A DNA stretch of 64,000 nucleotides, taken from NCBI GenBank assembly GCA_947650285.1, contig CANTFL010001387.1, positions 186,001-250,000 of the forward strand. The letters run 5' to 3'. A model generated the notes under the pieces. It did not search any database. It was not told the origin of the DNA and worked only from the letters and a program-made list of their open reading frames with translations. Positions 11,701-23,340 of this stretch are shown here, in pieces. A program made the translations under genes and the position numbers. Numbering within the stretch: the first letter of the stretch is position 1; each line of letters opens with the position of its first letter. Source of the stretch: Hyaloperonospora brassicae (taxonomy: Eukaryota > Oomycota > Peronosporomycetes > Peronosporales > Peronosporaceae).

Positions 11701-12209
11701 TTGGGACCGACGCGTTTCACCCATCAGCTCACCAGCGGACGAAAGTGCTTGCATTGTGTATGGGCAAGGGTGCGACGCTCGAAGTGCAAGTACGCTGGCC
11801 CGTTCGGGAACGCGAGCAAGAAGACCCGCGCTACGAGAGACTGATGTTGATGCTCCAACTTGAATGCATGAAGCTGGGGTTTCGACACGCGATTCGGGGA
11901 AGATGGCAGTTCTTTATGCACTTGGTGATTGACGTGCCTTCAGTCCAAGACACGGACAAAGTGCTGACGCAATACTTTGCTCCGTGCATTCAACGTGCGG
12001 GATTTTCATCGTGGCAGGTAGCCGCAGGCGCACAAGAGCTTCCGATCAATCTGCAACGACATCTTCACTGGAACCGCTTCGACAAGATGTCTCAGGACTC
12101 AGGAGCAGGCTGGATCCGTGTGTATCCTGCAGGCGTTGCCGCGTACGTCGAAGTGCTCGCCGTCGTTGATGAATTTCTTGCAAAACATGCCGAGCAGACG
12201 ATGGAATGA
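8742..12209 (+). CDS. Unrecognised 989-aa protein with a discoidin-like domain
   Basis: Eight exons, join(8742..9446,9527..9604,9676..9815,9890..10136,10201..10252,10327..10796,10860..10952,11025..12209), all GT-AG and in phase. Residues 1-235 are Pro/Ala-rich and then Cys-rich, with paired C-x2-C motifs (CSRC, CPSC, CRRC, CERC) suggesting zinc binding. Around 290-420 there is an F5/8 type-C (galactose-binding-like) domain: GFWRSSS, a GEWI strand, LPEYFSLSVSKDG, and IKVTMFSPDKGGKSFGLESI. A helical segment follows, then a long C-terminal region with a basic-aromatic patch (GFRHAIRGRWQFF). I do not recognise the whole protein. Such domain mixes occur in large ubiquitin ligases and cilium proteins, but no RING or HECT domain is visible. 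The donor of exon 2 (GTTCGA) is weak; other exon joins are well supported. Confidence 0.75.
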
Positions 12210-12291
12210 CGCGTTCATATAGGATGTTGACCGAAACAATTTCTTAATACGATAGACTACAACACCACCGTTGTTGTGATTGCATTTCGAG

Positions 12292-15200
12292 CTAGATGCC
12301 TCGAGCGACGAGCGTAACTACTGCCTTTTCATCAACCGAGTAGGCGAAGAGTGACGTGGCGACTTTGCCCGCAACTTTGGGAGTGAATGTCACCATCACC
12401 TCAATAAACTTCCGGGACCTGATGGTGGTCGTGGAAAAGGTACTCGAGAAGGGCTCTTGTAGGTCCTGTAAGAAGACCGTCATTGGTGCCTCGGATCCAT
12501 TGCACACATACACTGGCACCTCATGCGACTCGCCAACATTGCAGCATCCAAATTCAACTGCCCTAGCGTGAAAGTACAAACCACGTCGTTTACTACGCTT
12601 GGCGTAGTAAAACGAATCTGTTTGTGGCGAAAGCTGGTGCCGAAAACGTGCGACCTGGGCAAAAGGTGCAAGCATTTGAATCACACGTCGGTCCACCACA
12701 ACATCCACTTTGCGCGTGTAAGTCTTGCCAACTCGAACTGTGAGCGAGCCAACCCAATCTTCTACTAGACAGGGAGGACCAACCGGCTGCGACATCGGTA
12801 GCACTGACAGATTGACGCTCGACACTGGCTGGATCATTCCAGACGCTGGGCTCACCCGAATGTTTTCAGGCGCACGGACCTTGAACGGCAATGCCTGAGC
12901 TGTGTTGTTCGCTAAGCGAAGTCTGGCTTTTCGGAACAGCTGCTCGCCACTCTTGCTTCGGACACAATCAAACCGAATAGACGTGGGAGTGACTGCCACA
13001 TGGTCAATTGAGGGACTGGCTTGCACTTCCTGAACACGACCACTGACAACATCTGTTTCTTGGCGCTGGCGTGCTGTGCTTGGACTCCTTGGCGCTTCAA
13101 CTTCAGATTGTCGCTTCACGCTTGCTTCGATCACGATTTCGTACGGGTCAAATAGCGAATCAACGCCGACTCCTCTGAACTGAAACACCCCCGATACAGC
13201 GCCTGCGTAACGTGCGCTGAAGGTAACACAGAACGCACTAGAAGCCTTGGGTCCTAGCTCCAGTACCGCTGGTGATACGCTAAATTGTTGACACCCTGTG
13301 CTTAGAGGAAGGAGGGAGACACAGATTCTCCCAACTGAACTCGTTTCGTTCGTAAAAACGATTTGTTGCGTCATGATGTCGCCGACAGAACAAAGGAACC
13401 TTCGGCTTCGGTGCGGAGCCTACAAGCGAACATTCCAAACAAATAAGTACCGCAAATGAAAACGGTGGATTGAGTACAGACCCATTACCATAGCAACGTC
13501 CATCGCCAAATGAAGTTCTTTGCGGTCCAGCTGCGAAACGGGAAGAACACGATGAGAAGGCGGGTAGTGCATACAGCTGCATGGAACATGACGTACCGCA
13601 TCAACAAGTCCGGCAGATACTGCTGCTTGTCGATGTGCAGCGCTCGTTTTCAGTTCAGAATCAGCATTTGTAGCGTATCGATCATTCCTCTTCGATGCAC
13701 CGCACGACTGACAGCCTTTCTCCCTGGAACGAAAGTGTGCGCGATTCAGATCGGTGTCGCCTAAATGCGAACTCGCAAGTGGACCTCTTGTGGGTCTCAA
13801 CTGTTCATGCGCCCCGTTGCGGTAATTCCTTTTACAATCAGCATCGTCTGTGCAAGTTTCTACGCAAACGTCACCACGCTCTTCGTCGCTTCCACGACTG
13901 ACGTGACCAGGCTTCGCCCCGTCCATGTCATTGCAAAGCGGGCTCCCAGTGGCTACCATTTTTTCCAGCATTCGGTCGTGTGCAGTTGATGCAGCGTGAG
14001 TTTCCGAACCACCCCAACTCCTAGACTCATCTCCGCTCGCACGTTCAGGCACATCTAAAACACGATTCTCGTCAGCATATCTCTTTTGTAGACTGCCCTT
14101 CCTCAGTTCAGTAGATCCGTCATTAGAAGAGGACCCGAGACAATCTTGTGCTCGCGAAGAATGAGCACTCGAACAGGGATGGCAAAAACCACTCACTTTT
14201 CCGCTTCGTGATGCAGAAACTGTGTTGGATGAACACGGGACTTCACGAATGGTGTCAAGCTCTGGCGCCTCTTGAGACCTACTTCTTCTCATGCCTTTCG
14301 TTGTCTGGACACTAGGTCCGACGCCACTAGAAAATGACTCGAAGTCTCGACTTTGTCGATTCACGTCGTCGTCAACCTGGGAAGTCGATGTATCGTCTCC
14401 CCAACTGTCGGTTGTTCTTGAAAGCGGAAGCATGGATTCCAGAGGATGCTCGTACTCGCGGACAAACTCGCGCACGTCTTCAGACAGCTCAACGCCAAGC
14501 GGAGTTTTCGTGTGCGACGATGACACTAGTCGCACCGAGTTGTCGATCACGGCATCAATTTCTCGCAGCGCCTCTTTGATGACGACTGGTCCGCGCTGCA
14601 ACATGGCCACTTGTTCCGGCGACGGGTCATCTGGAAAGTCCTGGTCCAGGAACATCCGGCGCTTCGAGGCCAATGCTTTTGCCTCGCCGACATGGTCTAC
14701 ACACGTACGACCACGCTCTTCGGTAGCGTGGTCACCGTGGTAACCGTCGGTCCTCGGCTGACTCTTCTCCTGTACGATACTCGAGGCGTCAGTACACAAC
14801 ATGCAAGCAACGTCTAGCTTTCTCACAAACCTGCAGGTGCTTCAGCGATCTCGGTGTATACATCATCCGTGTGTTGTCAAAGTGAATATCATATCCAGAC
14901 GAAAAGGCTGTGTCTGATCCTGAAAGCCCCGAGTCACGATCGAAGTGATCATGGAGCGCCACGCCCTGCACTGGGTCGACCGGAGACAACGGCCGCGAGG
15001 GAGCACCCAGCGCAGACCCACCGGCCACATCCTCAGCGTCACCGTCCCGATGCTACAGAGCGAAAGCCCACAAGAGCACAACTTTGTCAGCAACAGCTCC
15101 ATCTGCACTCTGACGTCCACTGTCCTCCCCCTATCATTCGTACCATGACATCGTCAGTGCTGGTCGGTGACGAGAGCTCCACGTGGTCCAGATTGCGCGA

Positions 15201-15761
15201 CTTTTGCTCGAAAAAGTCGCTTGGCCGACCGACCGAGTGCACGCGCTCCCAGCTCTCTTGTACGTCGCTAGAAAAGCTGTCGTGTCCGCCCAGTTCGTTC
15301 TGCTTGAGAAAAGCAGCTGCGCCACGAACACACCACTCAGCGTCACACATCACGTCCACAACCCTCTCCACATATCATATCCATATCCATCCACAGCTCT
15401 CAAAGCCTCTCAACGAGCGACAGTCTAACGCACCGGCGTCCATAAACTCGTCGTCCGTCGGCATCTGCTGATGCTGATGCTCCTGCGTCTCTTCTGCAAC
15501 TTCCGACTCCGGAAACGCGTCCAGCGTCGGTAGATCAAACATATCGTAGGCACTGTCGCCCATCGGATGGCTCAATGGCTCTGGCTGAAGGTCGCACGGC
15601 TCTCCTGTCTCGCGCTCAATGGCCGAGATGAAGCTCAGCTCGTCGCCCACGTCGCTGCCGTGACACCACCGCTGCTGCGTCCGACGGTCGTCGCGGCTCT
15701 GCTGCTTCTGCTCCTCCCACCGCTTTAGGTACGGCGCCATCGGCGGCGGCGGTGTCTCCAT
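12292..15761 (-). CDS. CEP192/SPD-2-like protein with ASH domains
   Basis: Six exons, complement(join(12292..13419,13489..13530,13597..14769,14831..15052,15144..15316,15434..15761)), 1021 aa. Residues 1-646 are acidic, Ser-rich and probably disordered. Residues 647-1021 hold about three immunoglobulin-like ASH/MSP repeats. Examples are the strand pairs around IVFTNETSSVGRICV, then IRFDCVRSKSG...LRLANNTAQALPF, and VEFGCCNVGESHEVPVYVCN closing with VTFTPKVAGKVATSLF. A disordered front and a C-terminal string of ASH domains is the arrangement of CEP192/SPD-2, which recruits pericentriolar material and the Aurora A and Polo kinases at centrioles. Oomycetes build centrioles and flagellated zoospores, so a centrosomal role is plausible. 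I infer rather than prove orthology; another ASH-domain basal-body protein is possible. It converges on the 8742-12209 gene with 82 bases between stops. Confidence 0.7.
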
Positions 15762-16002
15762 CGCCACTTCACCGCACGCGCGCGTTTGGGTGGGACCTTT
15801 TTTAGTCCGAAAAGGTCGGCCACCCGCAAACCTGCGCTGGTGCATACCGGTTTTGGTGTGTCGAGACTTGACCGCCAAAACCCATGGGCTGTCGAGTAGC
15901 TATTCGGTTTTCGACACCATACAAACGCAAAGCGTACGTTTTACTGGTCCGCAGTCGAGTACGCGCTCGATCACCCGGTCAAGTGGTCACGTGCAGCAGG
16001 CG

Positions 16003-17415
16003 ATGGCGGTGGACTCGGCGGCGGTAATGCGCGTAGCGCCAGCCACACAGCCGCGTGTGTGTGCCGCAATGCACTCTGTGCAGCCACCAGCAGCTGCTGC
16101 TACCAGTATGCGGATGCCCAGCAGCAGGTTCACGTACCAGCACTTTGCCGGCGGTGCTGTTGGCGGTATGGCGGCTGCGCTGCTCACGTCGCCGCTTGAG
16201 GTCGTCAAGACGCGGCTGCAGATCCGGGGCGGAGGGTGGGACAGCTGCTGTGCTTGATTGGAATCTTAGGGTGGAGGCACTGGACTGACGTGGTGGATTT
16301 GTTGTGCTGTGCAGTGGGTCGTTTGGGACGCAGACGACGTTTGGCGTCATGCGCTCAATTGGAAAGGCCGGTAAGTGGTCGCTGTTGCTGCTGCTTTGAT
16401 TGCTGCAGACACTGTTTGAGATGTCAAGTCAAGTTGGGGCTAACCAGTACTTGTTGCGACGCTATGCTGTGTTGTGCTCTGCTTGGGCGCGTGTGGTGTG
16501 GTTGTGTAGAGTCGGTGTTTGGACTCTGGAGAGGCATCACGCCCACGTTGATTGGCGTTATCCCGGCACGCGCGATCTACTTTGGCTCGTACTCGACGTT
16601 CAAGGAGAAGCTTAGTGCGTACGGACTGAACGGTCGTGCATTCAACTTCCTGTCGGCTGCGGGCGCTGGATCGATCTCGGCGACACTGTGCTGCCCCATT
16701 TGGGTCGTCAAGACGCGCTTGCAGCTCATGCCAGCGCATGCTACGACTACATCTACTGTCAAGATGGGTCGGAACGTAGTGTCAGTAGGCTTTGCCGAAG
16801 TCGAGACGGCCGGTGCAACAAAGGCCAGACCGCAGTTCTCGAGTATTTGTCAAGCGGCATTGGACATGTACCGCAAAGAGGGGCCACGGGCGTTTTTTCG
16901 AGGGCTGTCGGCGTCGTACTGGGGAATATCGGAAAGTGCTGTCCAGTTTGCCTTGTACGAAGAGTGCAAGAACCACATGGACGAGCCCACGAATCTCGAG
17001 TACTTTTTGACGGCTGGCGCTTGCAAACTGCTGGCTTCAGTATGCACGTATCCACATGAGGTGCGTACATCTAACATAGATTGTCACGTGCATATTGGCG
17101 GCAAACTCACGTAGCAATTGCTTCTCCTTTGCACAGGTCGTTCGAACACGAATGCGCGATCAGCGCGCGCCATTGGGCTCAAAGGAACTCAAGTGAGTAT
17201 CGCTTTCGCACTCGCAAGTATTGGTCGACGGTCGTAACGAACGGTGTCCCTGTGTGAATCGTAGGTACCGGTCCATGGTCCAGTCGATCGTCACGATCTA
17301 CAAGGAAGAAGGGAGACGTGGGTTGTACTCGGGTATGCCAGCACATTTGATGCGGGTTGTACCGAACGCTGCGATTTTGTTCATGGTGGTAGAAGTAGTT
17401 GCAAAGAAGGAGTAA
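16003..17415 (+). CDS. Mitochondrial carrier, pyrimidine nucleotide type (SLC25A33/36, RIM2)
   Basis: Five exons, join(16003..16235,16315..16370,16510..17060,17137..17192,17265..17415), 348 aa. Three carrier repeats are visible, each with the P-x-(D/E)-x-x-(K/R)-x-(K/R) signature: SPLEVVKTRLQ, then CPIWVVKTRLQL, then YPHEVVRTRMR. The second repeat has Trp in place of the usual acidic residue (P-I-W-V-V-K-T-R), which marks the SLC25A33/SLC25A36/RIM2 branch that exchanges pyrimidine (deoxy)nucleotides across the inner mitochondrial membrane. Glycine-rich helix starts (FAGGAVGGMAAALL) are intact. The ATG at 16003 is chosen because the longer open frame lacks an ATG; about 40 residues precede the first repeat, which is normal for this branch. 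It shares a 241-base divergent promoter with the CEP192-like gene. Confidence 0.88.
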
Positions 17416-17668
17416 GCAGCAGAGATTCGAGTTGTTGTCTGCGCTCGTCATGGACACTCGGCAGTCAATAGGAACAGGAAGCGATGGTGCAAGTATAGGT
17501 AGGAGGAGCCATTCGCCGCGGGTGCAAGTAAATAGTTAACACCAGTTCTAACTTATGTCAGGCAGAGCCGATTCGGTTTTTGGCCAACTACTGATTTAAG
17601 GTCGTCCTTATCCTGTGTCCTCGGGTCAACGCTGCGAGCCAGTCATTCGCTCAAAGGTGTCTGTCTGC

Positions 17669-17690
17669 CAGTAGCTCCTCATTCCTCGTC
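17669..17690 (+). promoter_or_regulatory. Oomycete-type initiator upstream of La
   Basis: The sequence AGCTCCTCATTCCTCGTCCA resembles the oomycete core promoter element, an initiator of the form GCTCATTYY around the transcription start. It lies about 40 bases before the La ATG, a typical 5' leader length for this group. No TATA box is seen. The rest of the 17416-17726 gap shows no gene. Confidence 0.4.
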
Positions 17691-17726
17691 CAGCTATCTC
17701 TCTATCTCTCTACCGAACGGAGAGCG

Positions 17727-19280
17727 ATGACGTCCGTCGCGCCTCAGATCAAGAAACAAGTGGAGTTCTACTTCTCGGACAGCAACTTCCGTCGCGACCG
17801 CTTCTTGCAGGAAGAGACCAAGAAGCACGAGGGCGGCTTCGTGCCTTTCACTGTGCTCTTTACGTTCAAGAAACTCGCAGCGCTGACGGTGGACAGCGCC
17901 GTGCTCCAAGCGGCCATCTCGGACTCGGACGTGGTCGAGCTCAATGAGTCCAACGACGCCCTCCGTCGCAAGAACCCGCTGCCCGAAGAAGACGACGCGT
18001 TCAAGCGCACTGTCGTGCTCGCTGGGTTGGGCAAGACAACGCCTACGGTCGACGAGATCAAAGAAGGGCTCCAGGCCCTCGACGTCGAGTGTCTCTACAT
18101 CGACCGCAAGAGCTTCCGCCGTAAATTCGCTGGTGTTGTGCACATTGAGTTCAAGGACGAGGCCGCCGTGCAGCAGGTTGTCGAGTCGGCGGCGTCGCTT
18201 CGGATCAACGGGTGCGTGCCGAACGGTATCGCTATGGTCGACTACCAAAAGCTGTCGGACGACGACAAGGTCGAGTTTGACAAGGCCACGAACGCCATGC
18301 TCGTGGCCAAAGACGTGCCGAACAAGCCCACGACTTTCTTTCTCGACGAGCTGCTTCCCATTTGGAAGGACGACGCGAAACTGCGTGCCCGGGTGCGGTA
18401 CTTTGAAGAGTCTGGTGAGCTGTACTTGCTCTTCACGCAGGTCTCGTCTGCCGAGACCGTGCAAAAGCTGTTGGCGGACGACAAGCCAGTCGTCGTGGAT
18501 GGACAGAAGCTGACGTTTGAGCTTGTGACGGACAAGGACGCGATCAAGGCGCGTCCGCGCATCGTGAACAAGAAGCGCCAACGTGAACCTGTGAAGGTGA
18601 TCCACATTTCAAACATTGGTCCCCGGACGCGTCTCGATGACGTGAAGCAGTTCGTTGCTGGTGTCATGGACTCTTCGACCCAGTCGCCGTACATTGAGTA
18701 CGATGGCCTCGACACTGCGTCGTTCAAGGTCAATGTTGCTGAGGCAGCATCCGTGTTTGAAAAGTTTTCATCGCTTGCAGAGGCCGAGTTGGGTGGCAAG
18801 AAGGTCTCGTTTCACCTTCTGGAGCTTGACGAAGAGCTGAAGGTCGATGTCCAGTACGACGAGGGACTCATTGTGCGTTTCGACGGCATTGACGGCGAGA
18901 TTCCACGTGACGATATCAAGAATGCTGTAAATGAAAAGCTTGGCGACAAAGCGACCGACGGCGAAGGTGTTGCATTTATCAAGTACCAGATCAACGATAA
19001 AGATGGCTACCTCCGTGTCACCAGTGCTGCCCTTGCGAAGGAGGTGGTGGACATGTTTGCGGACGGTGGACTGGAAGTGAATGGGGTGAAGATTCCGAGC
19101 GCTGCTATCATTGAAGGCGAAGAGGAGAAGAAGTTCTGGGAAGATGCTCGCTCGGCCCGGTACAAGCGCTTCAAGCAAACACAGTCGAACCGTAGCCAGT
19201 TTCAGCGTGGAGGTCGTGGGGGTCGTGGTGGACGTGGCGGCCGCGGTGGTCGTGGTGGTCGCGGCGGTCGTCGCCACTAG
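17727..19280 (+). CDS. La ribonucleoprotein with an RGG tail
   Basis: Single exon, 517 aa. The N-terminal La motif (residues about 5-75) has the hallmark QVEFYFSDSNFRRDRFL. An RRM follows at about 92-165. Further RRM-like beta-alpha modules can be seen near 190-270, 288-375 and 376-470, then a charged helix (KKFWEDARSARYKRFKQTQ) resembling the tail of the La C-terminal RRM. The end is a run of Arg-Gly-Gly repeats (19207-19273). La binds the 3' UUU-OH ends of RNA polymerase III transcripts, protecting tRNA and 5S precursors in the nucleus. The protein is longer than animal La (about 400 aa) because of the extra RRM-like modules and the RGG box, which is more usual in hnRNPs and fibrillarin. 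The La identity is firm; the module count needs a structural check. Confidence 0.9.
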   Translation: MTSVAPQIKKQVEFYFSDSNFRRDRFLQEETKKHEGGFVPFTVLFTFKKLAALTVDSAVLQAAISDSDVVELNESNDALRRKNPLPEEDDAFKRTVVLAGLGKTTPTVDEIKEGLQALDVECLYIDRKSFRRKFAGVVHIEFKDEAAVQQVVESAASLRINGCVPNGIAMVDYQKLSDDDKVEFDKATNAMLVAKDVPNKPTTFFLDELLPIWKDDAKLRARVRYFEESGELYLLFTQVSSAETVQKLLADDKPVVVDGQKLTFELVTDKDAIKARPRIVNKKRQREPVKVIHISNIGPRTRLDDVKQFVAGVMDSSTQSPYIEYDGLDTASFKVNVAEAASVFEKFSSLAEAELGGKKVSFHLLELDEELKVDVQYDEGLIVRFDGIDGEIPRDDIKNAVNEKLGDKATDGEGVAFIKYQINDKDGYLRVTSAALAKEVVDMFADGGLEVNGVKIPSAAIIEGEEEKKFWEDARSARYKRFKQTQSNRSQFQRGGRGGRGGRGGRGGRGGRGGRRH

Positions 19281-19482
19281 ATGTAGCCAACGACCGATCT
19301 GCGAGCACAGCGACGCACTGCTGGTAGGTTTGCGGCAGCAGTAGATATTTTGCACGCCTTTGCTGTTGCACAAGACGAAAGTGAGTACTTTGTGAAGAGA
19401 AGAAGTCAATACATCGATCGATCGGTCTGCTTTCAGCATATTCAAAACGCTGTGTGGAACCCGTTGCGTTCCTGACAGAGCT

Positions 19483-22400
19483 TTACTTGTCGCGCGCGAG
19501 CAATGACGAGCTGTCATTGACTTTGATGTTACTGTCAACATTGGAGCTCAGCTGGTGAATCAAAGCCTGCAGCTGTGCTTGCTGTCCGATTTCTTTTGTC
19601 TGTCCATGCAGAAGCACGCACATCATCAATCGTGTCTATCAACCCGTAACGAAACAAGAGGCTTCTTACCAGATGACAGATCTCTTCTTCGCACTTCCGA
19701 ATACGCTCGTCCTTTGCTTCGGCTATCAACCGTTGCTCAGCTGCGTGCAATTCGAGCGTTGTCATGCCACTTTCGAGCTTATGATGGGCTTGTCTGAGGT
19801 CGTCGAGGTCACGGCCTATCGCTCGTCGCCTTTCCCGCTCGGCCTCTAACGCATTCTTGCTGGCAGTAGCAGCATCGTCGAGCCGTGACATCTGGTCGCA
19901 GTATGTACATATAGGTAAGCTTTGCCCCCCCCTGGCTGTCCGAAAATACTGCTTACATGTCGCTCTAGCTCATCAGCAAGTTCCTTCTTTTCTTGCATCC
20001 TTGTCTGGATAGAGACATTCAGCGACTCGAGGTTCGCCAGTTCGTCGCGGACAGCATCGATCTCGTCCTCAACGTGCTGTTTCTCGTCCGACAGCGCTTT
20101 ATGAGCTTTCGATAGCAGTACCAACTCTTTGTACGTGTTTTCGTTCGAAAGCTTTTGCTCGCTAAGCGCGTCCTCCAGTCGCTACACATTGGGGACGTGA
20201 GTTGTTACACAGGTCCTGACAATTGGCAAGCATAGCAGCAATCACACTTGCCTTTGTCTCGTCGTAAGCCGCCTCAAGCTCTTTTTGTTGGGCTGCATAG
20301 TCTCCAGACATTGCGGCAAATTCTACACGCAGTTCTTCCGTTTTCGCGTCACGAAGGTCTATCTCTTGCATCGCAATGGAATGCGCTCGCGCGATTTCCT
20401 CAATCCTGGTCTCCAGAACTTGCACCTTACGCTTCCATTCGTTGTTTTCTTCTTCTAGAATTCCACGCTCAAGACGGTTTTCTTGAAGAAGCGATTCACG
20501 CTGCTGTAATACAATCAGGTTCTTGTTCATGTGCTGTCCCATACTTTTGCACTGCTCTGAGGCTTCGCGAAGTTTTTCTTCGTATACATCACGCATTTTC
20601 AGCATCGAATCGTCTTTTTGCCTCATCTGCTCCGCAAACTTGGCTCCAATGTCTTTCATTGCTCGATCATGCTCATTTTCGAGTTCGTCCTGGAGGTGCA
20701 GCATCTTTTGCATCTCAGCCTGCAAGTTTTCAGCCGACTTTACGCTGGCTTCTGCACTAGCCTGGAGGGAAGAGATCGTGGACTGTAAGCTGTCGCTCGC
20801 ATCCCCAATGCGCTGACTGAAGCCAAAGATTGCTTCCACCAATTCCAATGCACGAAAACGTTTGTTCCTGGAGCCAGCAAGCGACTGTGCAAGTATCAGC
20901 AGTGCTTCGGCCACAGTACTCTTGTCGGTGCGACTGAACAGGGCAGCAGCCAGGACCAAAGCTACTTCAGCAGTCTGGAGAAATTGACTCAACGTGCGTC
21001 TGTTCCGGTCGGCCATATTCTCATCAGACGCCATGCTTGAGAGGAGACTCTGTCCAGATGTAAATCACCAGCACTGCAGATCAGAAACATGCTGCAATAG
21101 AGGCAAGTCACACATTCGCCTCGAGAATGTAAAGTCTCCTTACCACAAGGTGAATCGACAGTTGAGAATGGAAGCGTATCAAGTCTTGCGGATCAGCGGC
21201 GCCAATGAGAGCAGACTCCACTTGTATCAGCGTTGCACTCTACATGCAGTCGCATGTATCATGCCTGATTTAGTAAGCCCTGTTCCCTTCTGTGCATTAA
21301 CGCAGTTCCAACGCACCTGGTTCAGACTGATCGACTCAACGCACAGCGAGCGTATGGCGGGCAATACACTCAGTTTGGCAAGTAGACGGCACAGAGCCAC
21401 GGCGTGAAGATACTCGTCCGAGTTACTCAGCACCTCGATGTCTTCAGCTTCTTGCACCAGTTGAATGGCACCACAAGTGCAACGGATCATTCCTACGATT
21501 ATAGGACGCATCCGCTCTGCACTTGCTACAGAATCGAAAAGGGTTTGGAGGGAGCGGACATCGTCGCCAATCACTGTAAGAACCAGTTGCGCGGCGGTGG
21601 TGGCGGCAAACTTGGAAGGGTGCAGTGTCGCTTGCAGTACGCGATAGATGACGTCTTGATCGGACAGCTTTTTGATCACCATCTTTCGACACAATTGACT
21701 GAGGCGAACGATCGAGGAGATAAAATGCGCGGCAACCACAATGTGCTCAACGTCACCATTCAGATTAATCGTCATGATGCAACTGTCGAGCGTCGGTGAA
21801 AGCTTCGGGTGCTTCTCGAGTAGCTTCAAGATTTCTTGTCGACCAGCAAGGTTACAGATCAAGTCAACACTGGCCATCTGCAGCAAGGGTTGCCGGTCGA
21901 TAGTCGTTGTAAAATCCGACATACGCTCATCAGTACCATCATGCCAGGAGCCATTCAGCAACGAAAATACCAATACAAGTGCTTCATCCACGTTCTTCTC
22001 ACTGAATAGCTTGCAGCCTACAGGCTCAGAAAGCACCAGGCTAGCCAGAATGGCCATACTAAACACCAACAGTTCAGCGTCCTCAGTGTTGCTAAGCAAG
22101 ACTGTCAACGAGCGGTAAAAGTCCTTGATCTTCGTTATCTCCTTGGTATACGTTCGAATACCAGCACTGCGCTTGGTCACTTCTGCGAGCACAACAAGCT
22201 GCAACTTGAGCCCTGTATCCGTCTCACAGCCGCTTTGTAGCGCCGACATGGACACGCTGTTCACAAGCCACTGCAGTAGTTTACACAGCGTATGCGAAGG
22301 ATACCCGATCGCAGCGCTCCTCGCAAACAGGTAGCAGAGTTCCAGCAACGGCAGCACATCTTCCGGCGTTTGTTGGGTCTGGGTCGCCTGCGAGTGTACG

Positions 22401-22705
22401 TCCGGCGCTTCACTCGACGCTGCTAGAGCAAGCACGTGATCGGCCAGAGCGTCTAGCACCTGAAGCCAAAGCTCGTTGTGATGTACCGAAGAAAATCCAT
22501 TGTAAGTCGATAGTCGCTGCGCCACTTTGCAGAGATCAAAAGCTGTGGCAGCACTTGGAGACGCGAGATAGCGATCCACAGAAAAGACGACCGCACGTCT
22601 GTCAGGTTTCTTGCGCTGTGTTCCGCGAGTTAACTGGCCATTGCAGGCGCTCGGAACGGACGGAAGGAATGAGGAGGAGGTCGACTTGGTCGCCGAAGTG
22701 TCCAT
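19483..22705 (-). CDS. CIP2A: CIP2A-like inhibitor of protein phosphatase 2A
   Basis: Six exons, complement(join(19483..19599,19670..19891,19957..20181,20252..21049,21144..21239,21317..22705)), 948 aa (human CIP2A is 905). Residues about 40-490 form an all-helical ARM-type array including KDFYRSLTVLLS and FSMAILASLVLSEPVG, which align closely with the human protein. Residues about 570-910 are a long coiled coil. The last 38 residues contain an IHQLSSNVDSNIKVN tail equivalent to the human end. CIP2A dimerises, binds B56 subunits of PP2A and blocks the phosphatase; it also acts with TOPBP1 on broken mitotic chromosomes. The start is the ATG at 22705; the open frame reaches 22753 without an ATG. 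The intron after exon 3 begins with GC (AAG|GCAAGT), a GC-AG intron. The helical and coiled-coil halves look like two ORFs until the 96-base exon at 21144-21239 joins them. Confidence 0.87.
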
Positions 22706-23253
22706 AACGTTAGCAGTCGGCAGCACAGACAGTTCTGCTCGTAATAGTGCCACCGATTGTCAATTGTTTGACTCACGTAATGGCAAAGCAGAGACACTGC
22801 GTATCACCACAACCAGACGCAAGTGCGAAGACGGGTCCTGCGTGAGACACTTACACGAGAGCCACTCACTGTACGAGATCGTGTGTAGCGCTTGTCTCAG
22901 ATCCTCTCACGCGTCTGCACTCTATCCGGATTCGCGTATGGTCAGCTCAACAAACGCTTAGTTGGATCAGCTGCCGGCCGTAACACAAAAGTGTGATTGG
23001 AATTGTGGCTTCAGATTGAAAATTTACGCACAGTGCGACCGAATTCAACTACAACCACCAAACAGAACATGAAATGCAAACGATGTGATCGCTCGGTGAA
23101 ACTGTAAATACCCTCACTTTCAAATTAGCATCGCACTTAGCATTGCCCTGTCAGCCTAGCACCAGCTGATAGGTTTGAGAGGACCCTAGTACACCCTAAC
23201 TGCTGCGCTTCCGAGACTTAGCTCTCCAGGCTACGCGTCGATCGTCGGGCGGC
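22706..23253. other. CIP2A upstream region and LINE 5' leader
   Basis: No gene is seen. The left part is the likely CIP2A promoter on the - strand. The right part, from about 23140, is the probable 5' leader of the LINE whose ORF1 starts at 23254; its exact 5' end is not visible. Confidence 0.4.
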
Positions 23254-23335
23254 ATGCAAGGCACGGCTGTTTCCCCCGCGGTAGAGCCGTCCGAGCTAGA
23301 GCGCAAACCGCCGGATTTCGGATCTGAGGCACAGG

Positions 23336-23340
23336 GGACG
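23336..23340 (+). repeat. Target-site duplication of the gypsy element, left copy
   Basis: GGACG immediately before the left LTR, identical to 31064-31068. Five bases is the usual duplication length for Ty3/gypsy integrases. Confidence 0.92.
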
